Assembly (NCBI GenBank): GCA_016207885.1
Contig: JACQZE010000003.1
Location: 1-64,000, forward strand
From: Nitrospirota bacterium
GTDB taxonomy: Bacteria; Nitrospirota; Thermodesulfovibrionia; UBA6902
Length of the DNA: 64,000 bases
Direction: 5' to 3'
Every line of letters starts with the position of its first letter. Within the stretch, counting starts at the first letter, position 1. Made by a program: the position numbers and the translations under genes. The notes below the pieces were generated by a model, which made no database searches, was not told where the DNA came from, and saw nothing but the letters and a program-made list of their open reading frames with translations. This document shows positions 37,156 to 46,316 of this stretch, in pieces.

Positions 37156-37533
37156 CTAATTCCGTTCCTGAAGCATCAGGCTGACTGTCTGAGGAGAGAT
37201 GCTGTTTACTTCAAGATGTCCCGGCAGTTTAACATTCTCTTCTGAAAACGTAAAAACATTCATGCCATTTTTAGATTTACTCATATTCAACTCAAGGGTG
37301 ATGTCATTCTTTCCAAGCCCGTCAATGATCCTTTCATATCCTTCTATGCCTACACTTACCTTATCAGGCGAAACAGTTAACTCAAGCCCCGGCGGCATGT
37401 TAACAAACTGAATCGGCACCTGAACGACCGTCTCGATCTGGCTGCTCGTGATAACAAAGAACCAGAGGCCGACAGCAAAGACGAGCGATACCAGTTTCAG
37501 CCATATATTTGTAAAGAAGAATTCCTTTATCAT
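37156..37533 (-). CDS. cdaR: YbbR-domain protein (CdaR-like)
   Basis: 125 residues, with one N-terminal membrane segment (about 10-30) and a single YbbR domain (VQVPIQFVNMPPGLELTVSP, then VSVGIEGYERIIDGL). Firmicute CdaR usually has three or four YbbR domains, so this is a minimal version. It overlaps cdaA by 4 bases (ATGA) and precedes glmM by 8 bases. In other bacteria CdaR binds and regulates the membrane-bound cyclase CdaA; the same role is inferred here. Confidence 0.85.
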   Translation of the reverse strand: MIKEFFFTNIWLKLVSLVFAVGLWFFVITSSQIETVVQVPIQFVNMPPGLELTVSPDKVSVGIEGYERIIDGLGKNDITLELNMSKSKNGMNVFTFSEENVKLPGHLEVNSISPQTVSLMLQERN

Positions 37534-38297
37534 CTCTTTTTAACCTTGGTCGTGCTGAAGCTCTCTGTAAGAAAATCCCTGAGCTTGCCTGAATCCATAT
37601 TCTTCATTATCTTGCCTCCTATGGCAACAGAGATCGTCCCTGTCTCCTCGGACACTATTACCACAACAGCATCGGTCTCTTCCGTAAGCCCTATGCCGGC
37701 CCTGTGCCTTGTGCCGAAAGACTTTGAGAGTTTCGAGCTTAATGTCAGCGGCAGGAAGCACCCGGCGGATATAATGCGGTTGCCCCGTATGACCACCGCG
37801 CCGTCGTGAATGGGCGAAGATGTATGAAAGATGCTTAATAGGATCTCCTGCGAGACCTTTGCGTCAAGCTGCGTGCCTATCTCCATTATCTCGTCAAGGC
37901 TGTTCTCTCTTTCAATTACCATGAGCGCGCCCATCTCCCGGTTCGCAAGAGATATTGCCGCCTTCACTATCTCTTCACGCGACCTGAGCCCTTCCGCGCT
38001 TGAGAATGAAGGCAGGAACTTCGCCTTGCCCATATGCGCCAGCGCCTTCCTGATCTCAGGCTGGAAGAGTATGATGACCGCAAGGACGATCTGCGCCCAG
38101 AGCGTCTGGATTATCCAATCCATCGTATAGAGCTTGAGCCGGCCGGAGAAGAGGAATACGGCAAAGATGACCGACAGCCCTATAAGCATATGCGCTGCCC
38201 TGGTCCCCTTGATTATCAGAAGGAGACGGTAGAGTATCGCCGCTACAATAATAATATCAAGGATGTCCTGCCATTTTACGAGTTTCAGTATTTCCAT
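37530..38297 (-). CDS. cdaA: Diadenylate cyclase CdaA/DacA
   Basis: 255 residues. Three N-terminal membrane helices (about 12-30, 37-55, 62-82) precede the DAC domain. Catalytic motifs are intact: SPIHDGAVVI (DGA near 165) and GTRHRAGIGL (RHR near 198). It makes c-di-AMP from two ATP at the inner face of the membrane. Its neighbours cdaR and glmM form the conserved regulatory cluster linking c-di-AMP to cell-wall precursor supply. Confidence 0.96.
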   Translation of the reverse strand: MEILKLVKWQDILDIIIVAAILYRLLLIIKGTRAAHMLIGLSVIFAVFLFSGRLKLYTMDWIIQTLWAQIVLAVIILFQPEIRKALAHMGKAKFLPSFSSAEGLRSREEIVKAAISLANREMGALMVIERENSLDEIMEIGTQLDAKVSQEILLSIFHTSSPIHDGAVVIRGNRIISAGCFLPLTLSSKLSKSFGTRHRAGIGLTEETDAVVVIVSEETGTISVAIGGKIMKNMDSGKLRDFLTESFSTTKVKKR

Positions 38298-38363
38298 AAT
38301 TAGTGAATATTATAGCAGGTTTTTATTTTGAATTAAGGAAAATATCAGTCGCTAAACCTGCCG

Positions 38364-39218
38364 CTACCATACATAAGGGCCGCGCATGTCATAAATGAAA
38401 TGGCCGTCGATCGTATAGTCATCTCCTTCCCAGTCCGGGGGCAATGGCCAAAAAGGGGATGCATCCTTCACAGCCTTCATTGCGGCATTATCAAGCTCGA
38501 CATAACCTGACGGCCTTACTATCTCCATTTCACCAAGCGTGCCGTCTCTTTTTATAACAAATCTCATATTAAGGTCACCTGCCCTCCCGCGCTTTTTAGC
38601 TTCCTCGGGATACTGCCATATACCCTCTATCTTCTCTTTCAAAGACCTCATATAGCCCCTGAACTTGAGGTCTGAAGTGTCAAAAGAGATAACCTTTCTC
38701 TCTGAAGATACCCCCTCTCCGCGCTTCTCTATCTTTGCTCTGTCATAGAGCGAGGATTCACCCGCAAGATAGGGGCCTTTTTTCTCAGTTTTTGAAGAAG
38801 CGTCAGCAGCAGTTGTTTTGCTTTCAGCCCCTGAATCAGCCTTGTCAACGGCAGCTGATTCAGCAACATCCTCTGAGACCTTTTTTGAATCACCATCACC
38901 AAACATCGTCTCAGGCTTGACCGTAGGAATGTACTCGGAAGGTTTTTGTAATTTCAGCGGAGTCTCTTTCCTTGTCTTCTGTATTACACTCTGTGGAATT
39001 ATGGTTTCAGGAAGGTCCCTGTCAGCCTTAGGCGGGGATACAATATCTACATTGAATACCTGCGTTATCCCCTTCTGTGTAAGGTATGTTTCAGATAATA
39101 AGGCAAGAAGGATGAGATGCGCTAAAACAGATATGGCTACAGATATTGCTAAATAACGATAAGGTTTCAATTCTAACGCCCGGTTTGAGCACTCCTTTTT
39201 CTCCGGCAATCTCGGCAC
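38364..39218 (-). CDS. TonB/TolA-like energy-transducing protein
   Basis: 284 residues. A short cytoplasmic start leads to one membrane helix (about 24-45, LAISVAISVLAHLILLALL), a periplasmic linker of about 130 residues rich in Lys, Glu, Ser and Ala, and a C-terminal TonB-like domain (about 180-284; EGIWQYPEEAKKRGRAGDLN, VIKRDGTLGEMEIVRPSGY, LDNAAMKAVKDASPFWPLP). It should couple an ExbBD/TolQR-type motor to an outer-membrane partner. A separate TolA is encoded in the tol operon at 50336, so this one probably serves another receptor. No exbBD is adjacent. Confidence 0.82.
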   Translation of the reverse strand: MPRLPEKKECSNRALELKPYRYLAISVAISVLAHLILLALLSETYLTQKGITQVFNVDIVSPPKADRDLPETIIPQSVIQKTRKETPLKLQKPSEYIPTVKPETMFGDGDSKKVSEDVAESAAVDKADSGAESKTTAADASSKTEKKGPYLAGESSLYDRAKIEKRGEGVSSERKVISFDTSDLKFRGYMRSLKEKIEGIWQYPEEAKKRGRAGDLNMRFVIKRDGTLGEMEIVRPSGYVELDNAAMKAVKDASPFWPLPPDWEGDDYTIDGHFIYDMRGPYVW

Positions 39219-39277
39219 AGAAGAAAAAGAAAGGCCTGTGAACCCATCATCGGCAAAAAGAGGATCTCACAGGCCTT
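39219..39277 (-). terminator. Rho-independent terminator after uspA
   Basis: On the minus strand an 11-bp perfect stem, AAGGCCTGTGA (39267-39277) with TCACAGGCCTT (39231-39241), is followed by TCTTTTTCTTC. The loop is long (25 bases). It lies directly downstream of uspA. Confidence 0.75.
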
Positions 39278-39285
39278 CACTCTGG

Positions 39286-39741
39286 TTATAGTTCTCTGTG
39301 CTCGGGAACCCTTACGGTAAGCACCGGACATGGGGCCTTTCTTACGACCCTTTCCGCCGTGCTTCCAAAGAGCAGCCTGTCGAGGCCTGTCCTGCCGTAT
39401 GTGCCCATAACGATCAGATCGATCTTTTCTTCAGCCGCAATTTTGAGCGTCTCCTCATGAGGGATGCCCTTGACGACCCTCTTTTCCACATTGGGCAGCG
39501 CCCTGACCTCCTCTATGCAGCAATTCTCGATCTCATCCATTGCCCACTTGTCCAGTTCCCTGTAAAGCTCATCCGCAGAGATATGCGGGACATGCGCATC
39601 CGTTGCTTTCATGACATCATAGATGACATGAAGGATATAAAGCTTGGCATTATACTGCTTTGCAAGATCCGCTGCGTAATGCAGCGCGTTGTCAGAGCCT
39701 TCAGAAAAATCCGTGGGGAAAAGAATACGTTCGATCTTCAT
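39286..39741 (-). CDS. Universal stress protein, UspA family
   Basis: 151 residues, one Usp domain. It starts with KIERILFPTDFSEGSDNALHYA and carries the ATP-binding motif G-2x-G-9x-G-S (GTYGRTGLDRLLFGST, about 118-133), so it is likely of the nucleotide-binding class. AGGAGGTG precedes the ATG. It stands alone with its own terminator. The physiological trigger cannot be inferred from sequence. Confidence 0.93.
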   Translation of the reverse strand: MKIERILFPTDFSEGSDNALHYAADLAKQYNAKLYILHVIYDVMKATDAHVPHISADELYRELDKWAMDEIENCCIEEVRALPNVEKRVVKGIPHEETLKIAAEEKIDLIVMGTYGRTGLDRLLFGSTAERVVRKAPCPVLTVRVPEHREL

Positions 39742-39805
39742 ACTTTACACCTCCTGAAATAAATTAATAATTAATGATAAAAATATATAAACAACAGTAT
39801 CCGGA

Positions 39806-40567
39806 TTATGAATTAAGGTCGTATATTGCCTTGAGCCCTTTAAATGTAAGGCCGGGGTCAATCCTGTTTTTTGACCTGATATACGGCGCTATCATATCAG
39901 CGCGCCCTCCGGTCACTATTACAGTATAATCCAAGCCGGTCTCTTTTTCTATATCTGCGATTATCCTGTCAACAGCCCCGGCATGTCCGATGATTATACC
40001 TGAAAGTATAGCATCAGTTGTGCTATCCCCCAAAATTTTTTCAGGGGCCTTGATATTTATCTCAGGCAGTTTTGATGTATTGCCGGCAAGCGCCTTTGCC
40101 GATATATCAATGCCGGGCATTATAACCCCGCCCGTAAATCCGCCCTCTTCAGTGACGACGCTGAATGTCGTTGCTGTCCCGAAGTCAACGACTATCTTGT
40201 TCCCTTTATAAAGCCTGTTGGCCGCCGCCGCATTGGCAAGCCTGTCAGAACCTACTCCCTCAGGATTTTTTATATGCAGTTTCAACCCTGTCATTTTCAC
40301 ATGATCGACAATCACCGGTTCAAGGTTGAATACCTTTCTGACGGCATCGGCCAGCAATGGAGTGACATCTGTAACAACTGAAGATATCACAGCCCCTTCA
40401 GGGTTGCCGGCTTTTTGCCGGGCAAAAAAGTCCTTCAGCATCCCGCATAATTCATCAGCCGTGCCCTGTCGCAAACTGACAGTGCTTAACCTTAAAATAT
40501 CCATGACGCCTTCATCGTAAAAACAGGCCTTAATACTTGTATTCCCTGCGTCTATAAGTAAGAGCAT
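39806..40567 (-). CDS. coaX: Type III pantothenate kinase
   Basis: 253 residues, normal for CoaX. Actin-like kinase fold with phosphate-1 motif DAGNTSIKACF (about 6-16), GSDRLANAAAANRLY (about 106-120) and phosphate-2 motif DFGTATTFSVV (about 128-138). It catalyses the first step of CoA synthesis from pantothenate and is not feedback-inhibited by CoA as type I enzymes are. It is the last gene of the nth-birA-coaX run; birA and coaX are adjacent in many genomes. Confidence 0.95.
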   Translation of the reverse strand: MLLLIDAGNTSIKACFYDEGVMDILRLSTVSLRQGTADELCGMLKDFFARQKAGNPEGAVISSVVTDVTPLLADAVRKVFNLEPVIVDHVKMTGLKLHIKNPEGVGSDRLANAAAANRLYKGNKIVVDFGTATTFSVVTEEGGFTGGVIMPGIDISAKALAGNTSKLPEINIKAPEKILGDSTTDAILSGIIIGHAGAVDRIIADIEKETGLDYTVIVTGGRADMIAPYIRSKNRIDPGLTFKGLKAIYDLNS

Positions 40568-40584
40568 AATTATAATGAAAGACT

Positions 40585-41397
40585 TTATTCCTTAATTTTT
40601 TTCAGCACTGTCACATCTCCGGCATTCACTATTTCATAACCGCCTGAAGGAAGTTTTATGATAAGCGCACCTGTATCATCAATATCCTCTGCGATCCCGG
40701 ATATGACCTTATCATACATTTTGACAGAAACATTTTGCCCGAGGGTTGAGCTGAACTCGCGCCATTTTTGAAGCATGGAATCCTTACCGCCTGCAAGGAC
40801 GGCCTTATACCATTTTTCGAGTTCAGCGAGTATCTTGCCGAAAAGTTCCACTCTGTCTATCGTTCTTCCGCACTCTTCGGACAGTGATGTTGAAAAAGGC
40901 TTAATATCTTCGGGGAAGATCGACGGATCCATGTTTACATTTATGCCGATGCCTACCGCAACAAATTTTATTTTATCATCATATGTCTTCATATCAAGAA
41001 GTATGCCCCCTGTCTTTCTGCCGTCAACAAGAAGGTCGTTAGGCCACTTTATCTCCGCATTCAGGCTGGTGAAGTTTCTGATCGCGGATACACATGCGAC
41101 CGCAGCTGTCAATGTTAATAACGGCGCTTCAATGGCAGGGAAGCCGGGCTTCAGAAGCGCTGTGAAATAAAGGTTTACGCCGGGAGGAGATATCCAGTTA
41201 CGACCCATCCTTCCCCTGCCTGCTGTTTGAGAATCAGCAACAACAATGATCCCTTCAGGTCTTTCGTTTTCTTCATCTATCTTCATCACAAGGTCATTCG
41301 TTGAGGCGGTTGAACTGACAAATATCACATCCCTTCCCAGTATATCTCCCTTAAATGCAGCCTTGATATCCTCTTCAAACGAATTCGCATATGTCAT
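40585..41397 (-). CDS. birA: Biotin--[acetyl-CoA-carboxylase] ligase
   Basis: About 270 residues from ATG 41397, immediately after the nth stop; a start at 41421 would overlap nth by 22 bases. It is the group I form without the N-terminal winged-helix repressor domain. The biotinyl-AMP site is visible as GRGRMGRNWISPPGVNLYFT (about 62-81), with KWPNDLLVDGRKTGGILLD further on and a small C-terminal SH3-like domain (SVKMYDKVISGIAEDIDDTG). It attaches biotin to carboxyl-carrier proteins and, lacking HTH, does not regulate transcription. Confidence 0.95.
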   Translation of the reverse strand: MTYANSFEEDIKAAFKGDILGRDVIFVSSTASTNDLVMKIDEENERPEGIIVVADSQTAGRGRMGRNWISPPGVNLYFTALLKPGFPAIEAPLLTLTAAVACVSAIRNFTSLNAEIKWPNDLLVDGRKTGGILLDMKTYDDKIKFVAVGIGINVNMDPSIFPEDIKPFSTSLSEECGRTIDRVELFGKILAELEKWYKAVLAGGKDSMLQKWREFSSTLGQNVSVKMYDKVISGIAEDIDDTGALIIKLPSGGYEIVNAGDVTVLKKIKE

Positions 41398-41399
41398 GT

Positions 41400-42026
41400 T
41401 TATAAAACCTTTTCCTTCCATTCACATTCATCAAACAGAATACATTGGGCGCAGACAGGCCTTCTTGCCTTGCAGGTCTCCCTGCCGTGAAGGATCAGCG
41501 CAAGATTAAGCGCTGTCAATTTATTCTTCGGGAACTGCTCTGCAAGCTCATATTCAACCTTCTCAGGATCATTGGAGTGCGCGATCCCCAGCCTGTTCGA
41601 TACCCTCAAAACATGAGTGTCAACGGCGATGGCTTGTTTGCCGAATGCGCTTCCCAAAACCACATTGGCGGTTTTTCTTCCGACACCCGGCAGGGTGATC
41701 AGCTGCTCCATCGTCTCAGGCACCCTGCCGTCAAATTCTCCCATAATCTTTTTACAGCATTCTATGATACTCTTCGCCTTGTTCCTGTAAAAGCCGGTCG
41801 GCCTGATATCCTGCTCAAATCTCTTCAGGTCTGCAGAAGCATAATCCGAAGCAGACCTGTATTTTCTGAAGAGGGCCTTCGTAACTTCATTCACCCTTTT
41901 GTCAGTGCACTGGGCTGAGAGTATTGTTCCGATGAGGAGTTCCAGCGGAGTTTTAAAATCAAGCGACGTCTTGGGGTCAGGATATTTTTTTATTAAAAGC
42001 CTTGCTATCTTCTTCGCGTCAGCCAC
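41400..42026 (-). CDS. nth: Endonuclease III
   Basis: 208 residues. The helix-hairpin-helix motif LPGVGRKTANVVLG (about 112-125) carries the catalytic lysine; the catalytic aspartate is in AVDTHVLRVSNRLG (about 136). The [4Fe-4S] ligands are C-x6-C-x2-C-x5-C near the end (CKARRPVCAQCILFDEC). It removes oxidised pyrimidines and cleaves the abasic site in base-excision repair. It starts four bases after the MBL hydrolase stop, so they are one transcript. Confidence 0.97.
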   Translation of the reverse strand: MADAKKIARLLIKKYPDPKTSLDFKTPLELLIGTILSAQCTDKRVNEVTKALFRKYRSASDYASADLKRFEQDIRPTGFYRNKAKSIIECCKKIMGEFDGRVPETMEQLITLPGVGRKTANVVLGSAFGKQAIAVDTHVLRVSNRLGIAHSNDPEKVEYELAEQFPKNKLTALNLALILHGRETCKARRPVCAQCILFDECEWKEKVL

Positions 42027-42029
42027 GTT

Positions 42030-42734
42030 CTATTCCGCCGGTAATATCCTGACTTCTATTCTGCCCTTCAGCCCCCGGGCAAATCTCTCTGCATCATCAA
42101 TGCTGCCGACGACTGAACCATAGTGCATGGGAATGGCTACTTTTGGATTAATATCTATAGCTGCTTTAACAGCCTCTTCAGCAGTCATCACATATGTTCC
42201 CGATACCGGCAGCAGCGCTATATCAGCTTTAAACCCTTTCATCTCAGAAATATAGTCCGTATCGCCTGCTATATATATACTCTTGCCGTTCAGTGTGAAG
42301 ATATACCCCACCCAGCTGTTTCCTTTCGGATGGAACTTCTTATTCGTGTTATACGCGGGCACAGCTTCAATGCTGATCCCTTCAACCGTAATCTTGTCAC
42401 CGGGCTTAATGAACCTTACATCTCCGGAAAGCTTCGCCGCGCAGTCAGGTGTTGCTATTATTACAGTCTTCCTGCCTGAGACCTTCTCAACATCCGCGGC
42501 AGAACAGTGGTCACGATGCTCATGGGTAATCAGAATGATATCAGCCGTATCCTTCTTTTTTATCTGGAACGGGTCTGTGTATATCACCTTTTCCCCGACT
42601 ATCTTAAACGTGTCATGCCCAAGCCAACGTATGTTATCTGTCATCTTATCGCCCTCCTCCCCGCCTGCATTGAGAGATGCGGAAGTTATGAATATGAATA
42701 AAAGCAGAATGTGGAAAATATCTCTTTTCTTCAC
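42030..42734 (-). CDS. Secreted metallo-beta-lactamase-fold hydrolase (UPF0173-like)
   Basis: 234 residues. A signal peptide of about 24 residues (FHILLLFIFITSASLNAGG) is unusual for this otherwise cytoplasmic family, so a periplasmic form is likely. Metal ligands: HEHRDH in ITHEHRDHCSAADV (about 70-76), GDTDYISEM (about 157) and a final MHYG (about 200). It probably hydrolyses a small phosphorylated or lactone substrate; the specific reaction is unknown. First gene of the run that includes nth, birA and coaX. Confidence 0.8.
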   Translation of the reverse strand: MKKRDIFHILLLFIFITSASLNAGGEEGDKMTDNIRWLGHDTFKIVGEKVIYTDPFQIKKKDTADIILITHEHRDHCSAADVEKVSGRKTVIIATPDCAAKLSGDVRFIKPGDKITVEGISIEAVPAYNTNKKFHPKGNSWVGYIFTLNGKSIYIAGDTDYISEMKGFKADIALLPVSGTYVMTAEEAVKAAIDINPKVAIPMHYGSVVGSIDDAERFARGLKGRIEVRILPAE

Positions 42735-42913
42735 GGCTTTCCTCTTAAAGATTAAAAGATTATATCACATAACATCCTGGATTATAATGGCTCAACAAGA
42801 CATGCATGGACGATTTTTACATAAGATCATTTATATATAATTCATGATATCTATACATCGCATATGATATCCTATTATCAAATAAGCGATAAAATATTTT
42901 TGCTGAATTTATA

Positions 42914-44050
42914 ATGGTGCCCTTAATGTTAAGACATGACCTGACGATAAGAAATATCTTAATTCTTATCATCTCCCTGTTGCTCTTTCCACACACCTCT
43001 CTTGCCGATGCCGGAAAGATATTCAAAGATAACAATGATGCCGTGGTAGTTATCAAAACCTATGACAAAAAAAACAATCCGCTGGGCCAGGGAAGCGGAT
43101 TTATCATAAGCAAGAACGGGGCGATCGTAACAAACCACCATGTAATAGAAGGCGCTGGCAGCATCTACGTAAAGATAGATAACAAGGCGGTAAAGGTCGA
43201 AGAGATAATCAGTGACGATAAAGAGAATGACCTTGCTGTTCTTAAGGTAAGGGCCGGCAATTATCCCGTAGTGACACTCGGAAGCATTGATAATATAGCG
43301 ATTGGTGAGAATGTATATGTGATCGGCAGCCCTCAGGGCCTTGAGAACACTATCTCAGACGGCATACTGAGCGGGATAAGGGAGATGGCACCGGGCAAAA
43401 AGGTGCTTCAGATCACCGCCCCTATCTCCCAGGGCAGCAGCGGGGGCCCTGTATTTAACGAGGAAGGCCGGGTCGTCGGGGTTGTGACCTTTCTGCTTAT
43501 GAAGGCGCAGAACCTCAACTTTGCCATGCCGATAGACCTTGTCAGTTACAGCGCAGGCACAAAAAGGTCCTTGGATATCAATATCCTGAAACCGGATGAG
43601 ACAGCAGCGAAAAAGACCGAATACACACCTGCCTCTTACGAAAACTCCTCCATGAGGATCACAACATCAGACGATATAAATAAAAAAGCTCCTGCGGAAG
43701 AGGCGGAGCACTGGTATAAACTCGGGCTTTCATATGGAAAAACAAAGATGCGTAAAGAGGAGATAACCTCTTATAAAAAAGCTGTCAAACTGAACCCCGA
43801 ACACGCGATGGCCCATTATAATCTCGGCCTGGCGTACAGCGATCTGGGCATTTATGATGAATCAATAAAAGCCTTTGAAGAGGCGGTAAAGCTCATGCCT
43901 GAATATGCAGAGGCCATTTACAATCTCGGCCTTGCCTATCTGAACGTCAACAATAAAGAGTCATCTCTTCTGCAATATAACAAACTGAAAGAGATCGACC
44001 CCAAACTCTCAGAAAAACTGATGGAACAGATAAAGAGCCTGTCTCATTGA
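42914..44050 (+). CDS. HtrA-like trypsin-type serine protease with TPR repeats
   Basis: 378 residues. N-terminal signal peptide or anchor (ILILIISLLLFPHTSLADA), then a trypsin-like domain with the full triad: His in IVTNHHVIEG (about 75), Asp in ENDLAVLKV (about 112) and Ser in QGSSGGPVFNE (about 178). PDZ domains, which normally follow in DegP/HtrA, are absent. Instead residues 255-365 are three TPR units (AEHWYKLGLSYGKTK, AMAHYNLGLAYSDLG, AEAIYNLGLAYLNVN). TPRs may replace PDZ in partner recognition. No clear Shine-Dalgarno site; another Met is four codons in. Confidence 0.88.
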   Translation: MVPLMLRHDLTIRNILILIISLLLFPHTSLADAGKIFKDNNDAVVVIKTYDKKNNPLGQGSGFIISKNGAIVTNHHVIEGAGSIYVKIDNKAVKVEEIISDDKENDLAVLKVRAGNYPVVTLGSIDNIAIGENVYVIGSPQGLENTISDGILSGIREMAPGKKVLQITAPISQGSSGGPVFNEEGRVVGVVTFLLMKAQNLNFAMPIDLVSYSAGTKRSLDINILKPDETAAKKTEYTPASYENSSMRITTSDDINKKAPAEEAEHWYKLGLSYGKTKMRKEEITSYKKAVKLNPEHAMAHYNLGLAYSDLGIYDESIKAFEEAVKLMPEYAEAIYNLGLAYLNVNNKESSLLQYNKLKEIDPKLSEKLMEQIKSLSH

Positions 44051-44067
44051 TTTAATACAACATACTT

Positions 44068-44781
44068 ATGACCTATACAGCCCTGCTTTCATCTGTCCCT
44101 TTTGAGTCTGAACTCTTGCTGGCAGAACTCAGATCTGTCCTAAAGACAAGCGTTGCCGGCAGAGATGTTTATCAGGGGAAACTCTTCAACAAAGATATCC
44201 TGCTGATGAATACCGGGATCGGCAAGGTCAATGCAGCGCTTTCTGCCGCTGCGCTCCTTGAGAATTTTACGATAAAGCTCATTGTCAATACAGGGATAGG
44301 AGGCGCGTACCCCAACTCCGGACTTAAGGCAGGAGATATCGCCATTGCCGCAAAAGAGATATACGGCGATGAAGGAGTGATGACATCAAGAGGGAACGAA
44401 GGCTTGAAAAAGATCGGCATACCCCTTGTCGAGATCGGGAAGAGGCAATATTTCAATGAATTCCCTCTTAATAAAAATCTCTTCAATACGGCCGCCGGCA
44501 TGGCATTGCGCATCACGCAAATAAAGACAGGTAATTTTGTGACCGTATCAGCAGCAACAGCCACACATGAATTGGCCCTTCAGCTTGAAAAGAAATTCCA
44601 TGCTCTCTGTGAGAACATGGAAGGAGCTGCTGTAGCGCACGTCTGTACGGTATACGGAATATCAATGCTTGAACTGAGAGGGATAAGCAATATTGCGGGG
44701 ATACGCGACAAGAGAAAATGGAATATAAAACTCGCAGCTGAGAACTGTCAGAAGGCTGTGCTTGAGATAATAAAATCTTAA
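44068..44781 (+). CDS. mqnB: Futalosine hydrolase
   Basis: 237 residues, nucleoside phosphorylase/hydrolase fold. Recognisable by NTGIGKVNAALSAAALL, VNTGIGGAYPNSGLKAGDIA, the VSAATATHELA segment and the CENMEGAAVAHVC catalytic block followed by RGISNIAGIRDKRKW with the aspartate acting at the base. It splits futalosine into hypoxanthine and dehypoxanthine futalosine in the alternative menaquinone pathway. The other mqn genes are not in this window. It starts 17 bases after the protease gene. Confidence 0.92.
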   Translation: MTYTALLSSVPFESELLLAELRSVLKTSVAGRDVYQGKLFNKDILLMNTGIGKVNAALSAAALLENFTIKLIVNTGIGGAYPNSGLKAGDIAIAAKEIYGDEGVMTSRGNEGLKKIGIPLVEIGKRQYFNEFPLNKNLFNTAAGMALRITQIKTGNFVTVSAATATHELALQLEKKFHALCENMEGAAVAHVCTVYGISMLELRGISNIAGIRDKRKWNIKLAAENCQKAVLEIIKS

Positions 44782-44800
44782 TCCAACGCCATAGATCTGC

Positions 44801-46297
44801 GTGATCAGTCTAAATACAAAAAAACCAGGCATCATTCAGCTTTTACATCAAAATCCTGTGCTTGTTCTGCTTTTCACCCTTAGCCTTATCATAAAGTTAA
44901 TACCTGTAATATTTTTCGATCCGGCAACCACCAACTCAGATGAGGCAGTCATGGGCCTGATGGGCCTTCACGCTTCACAAGGCAGCTTCCCCCTCTTCTT
45001 CTATGGCCAGGCTTACGGCGGCGGGCCTCAGTACCTGCTTGTTATTATTTTATTCAAACTCTTCCCGCCGTCAATTGCGCTCCTTCGCCTTTCAAGCGTT
45101 ATTCTGCTTTTAGCCACAGAAGTGATTTTCTACAGCCTGCTTAAACATATATACAAAGAAAATGCGAAGAGGTTTTTGGCGCTGGCCGCGTTCATGTTTT
45201 CATCAAGTTATTTCACTGTCTTCTTTTCCGGTGTTTATGAAACCCACCTCAATAACGTTTTTTTCTGCGCGGCCCTTGCATACCTTTATTTATCACACGA
45301 TGAAATCTTCTCACGCCCCATCGCCAAAGGACTTGTCCTTGGAATGGGCTTCTGGGTTTCAGATGTAGTGGTTGTCTTTCTTCTCGCTCTTTTGCCTCCA
45401 ATGTTCCTGAAACGGCCGGTTCTCAAATTTAAGCCTGCGGAGATTTCAGCTTTTGTTCTATCTTTTATCGCAGGGGCCTTGCCGAAATTATATTACCTTA
45501 TCAACCCTGAGGCATGGTATGTCTCGGTACGGGCAGGGGCGTTTCATCCGGCAGGGCTTGAACTGTCCTTTGCTAAGTTTTTGGTGCTGGTTTTAAGGTC
45601 CCTTCCGCAATATTTTTTCAATGATGTCATCCATCCGTTATCCATCCAATATCTTGCCTACGCCCTCATATGTTTTTCAATCATGGCATCAAGTTACTAT
45701 TTGTTAAGGTCCGTAATGACACGTGACGACAGCGCCGGGATCCCGCTTTACTTCGGGCTGGTATTTTATTTCATTATGTCAGCGGATATCATCAGCGATA
45801 ATGACTACGGAACGATCACCCGATACCTCTTTCCATGTCAATTTTTCATCTCTATCTCTATAGCAAACCTTATCGGCGCCCCTTTTGCGCTGAAGAAGGC
45901 CGGCTCAGGGATTCGTTACGCGCTTGCGGCGATGGTGCTGATCTCCGGACTTTTCTCAACAGCCGGCGCTTACTATGATTATGCCCTTAAACCGGATAAA
46001 AGCATCTATGAAGTTATTGAAGCGCTGGATATAAATAAATGTGAATCCGGATTTGCCGATTACTCGGCAGCCTACAAGATATCTTTTCTTACACAAGAAC
46101 GGATAAAACTCTCGACACTTCAGAGCGTCAGGATAAAATCATATGATGAAGAGGCTAAAAAAGCAGGGCACAAATGTTATCTTTTTGCAAATAAGAACGA
46201 TTTTGACAAATGGGAATCATCACGATCTTCAAGCATGAGCAGCATAAACAGCGAAAAAGCAGGAAAGTATCTTATGGTTATTGAAGACAACTTGTAA
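44801..46297 (+). CDS. Multi-spanning membrane protein, probable GT39/ArnT-like glycosyltransferase
   Basis: 498 residues from GTG 44801 (no strong ribosome site). About ten membrane helices. The first periplasmic loop has FDPATTNSDEAVMGLMGLHA, with the acidic D/E pair typical of the catalytic loop in GT-C enzymes that use polyprenyl-phosphate sugars, followed by FFYGQAYGGGPQYL. The soluble C-terminal 90 residues are Lys/Glu-rich. It could transfer a sugar to lipid A or a surface glycan; donor and acceptor are unknown. It converges on moaA with 19 bases between stops. Confidence 0.7.
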   Translation: MISLNTKKPGIIQLLHQNPVLVLLFTLSLIIKLIPVIFFDPATTNSDEAVMGLMGLHASQGSFPLFFYGQAYGGGPQYLLVIILFKLFPPSIALLRLSSVILLLATEVIFYSLLKHIYKENAKRFLALAAFMFSSSYFTVFFSGVYETHLNNVFFCAALAYLYLSHDEIFSRPIAKGLVLGMGFWVSDVVVVFLLALLPPMFLKRPVLKFKPAEISAFVLSFIAGALPKLYYLINPEAWYVSVRAGAFHPAGLELSFAKFLVLVLRSLPQYFFNDVIHPLSIQYLAYALICFSIMASSYYLLRSVMTRDDSAGIPLYFGLVFYFIMSADIISDNDYGTITRYLFPCQFFISISIANLIGAPFALKKAGSGIRYALAAMVLISGLFSTAGAYYDYALKPDKSIYEVIEALDINKCESGFADYSAAYKISFLTQERIKLSTLQSVRIKSYDEEAKKAGHKCYLFANKNDFDKWESSRSSSMSSINSEKAGKYLMVIEDNL

Positions 46298-46316
46298 AAA
46301 AGATTATTCCAGAGAG

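Noticed and set aside
38364-39218. Annotation as a second TolA
   Set aside because: It is far from the tol operon, which has its own TolA; the C-terminal domain is TonB-like, so the general label energy-transducing protein is safer.
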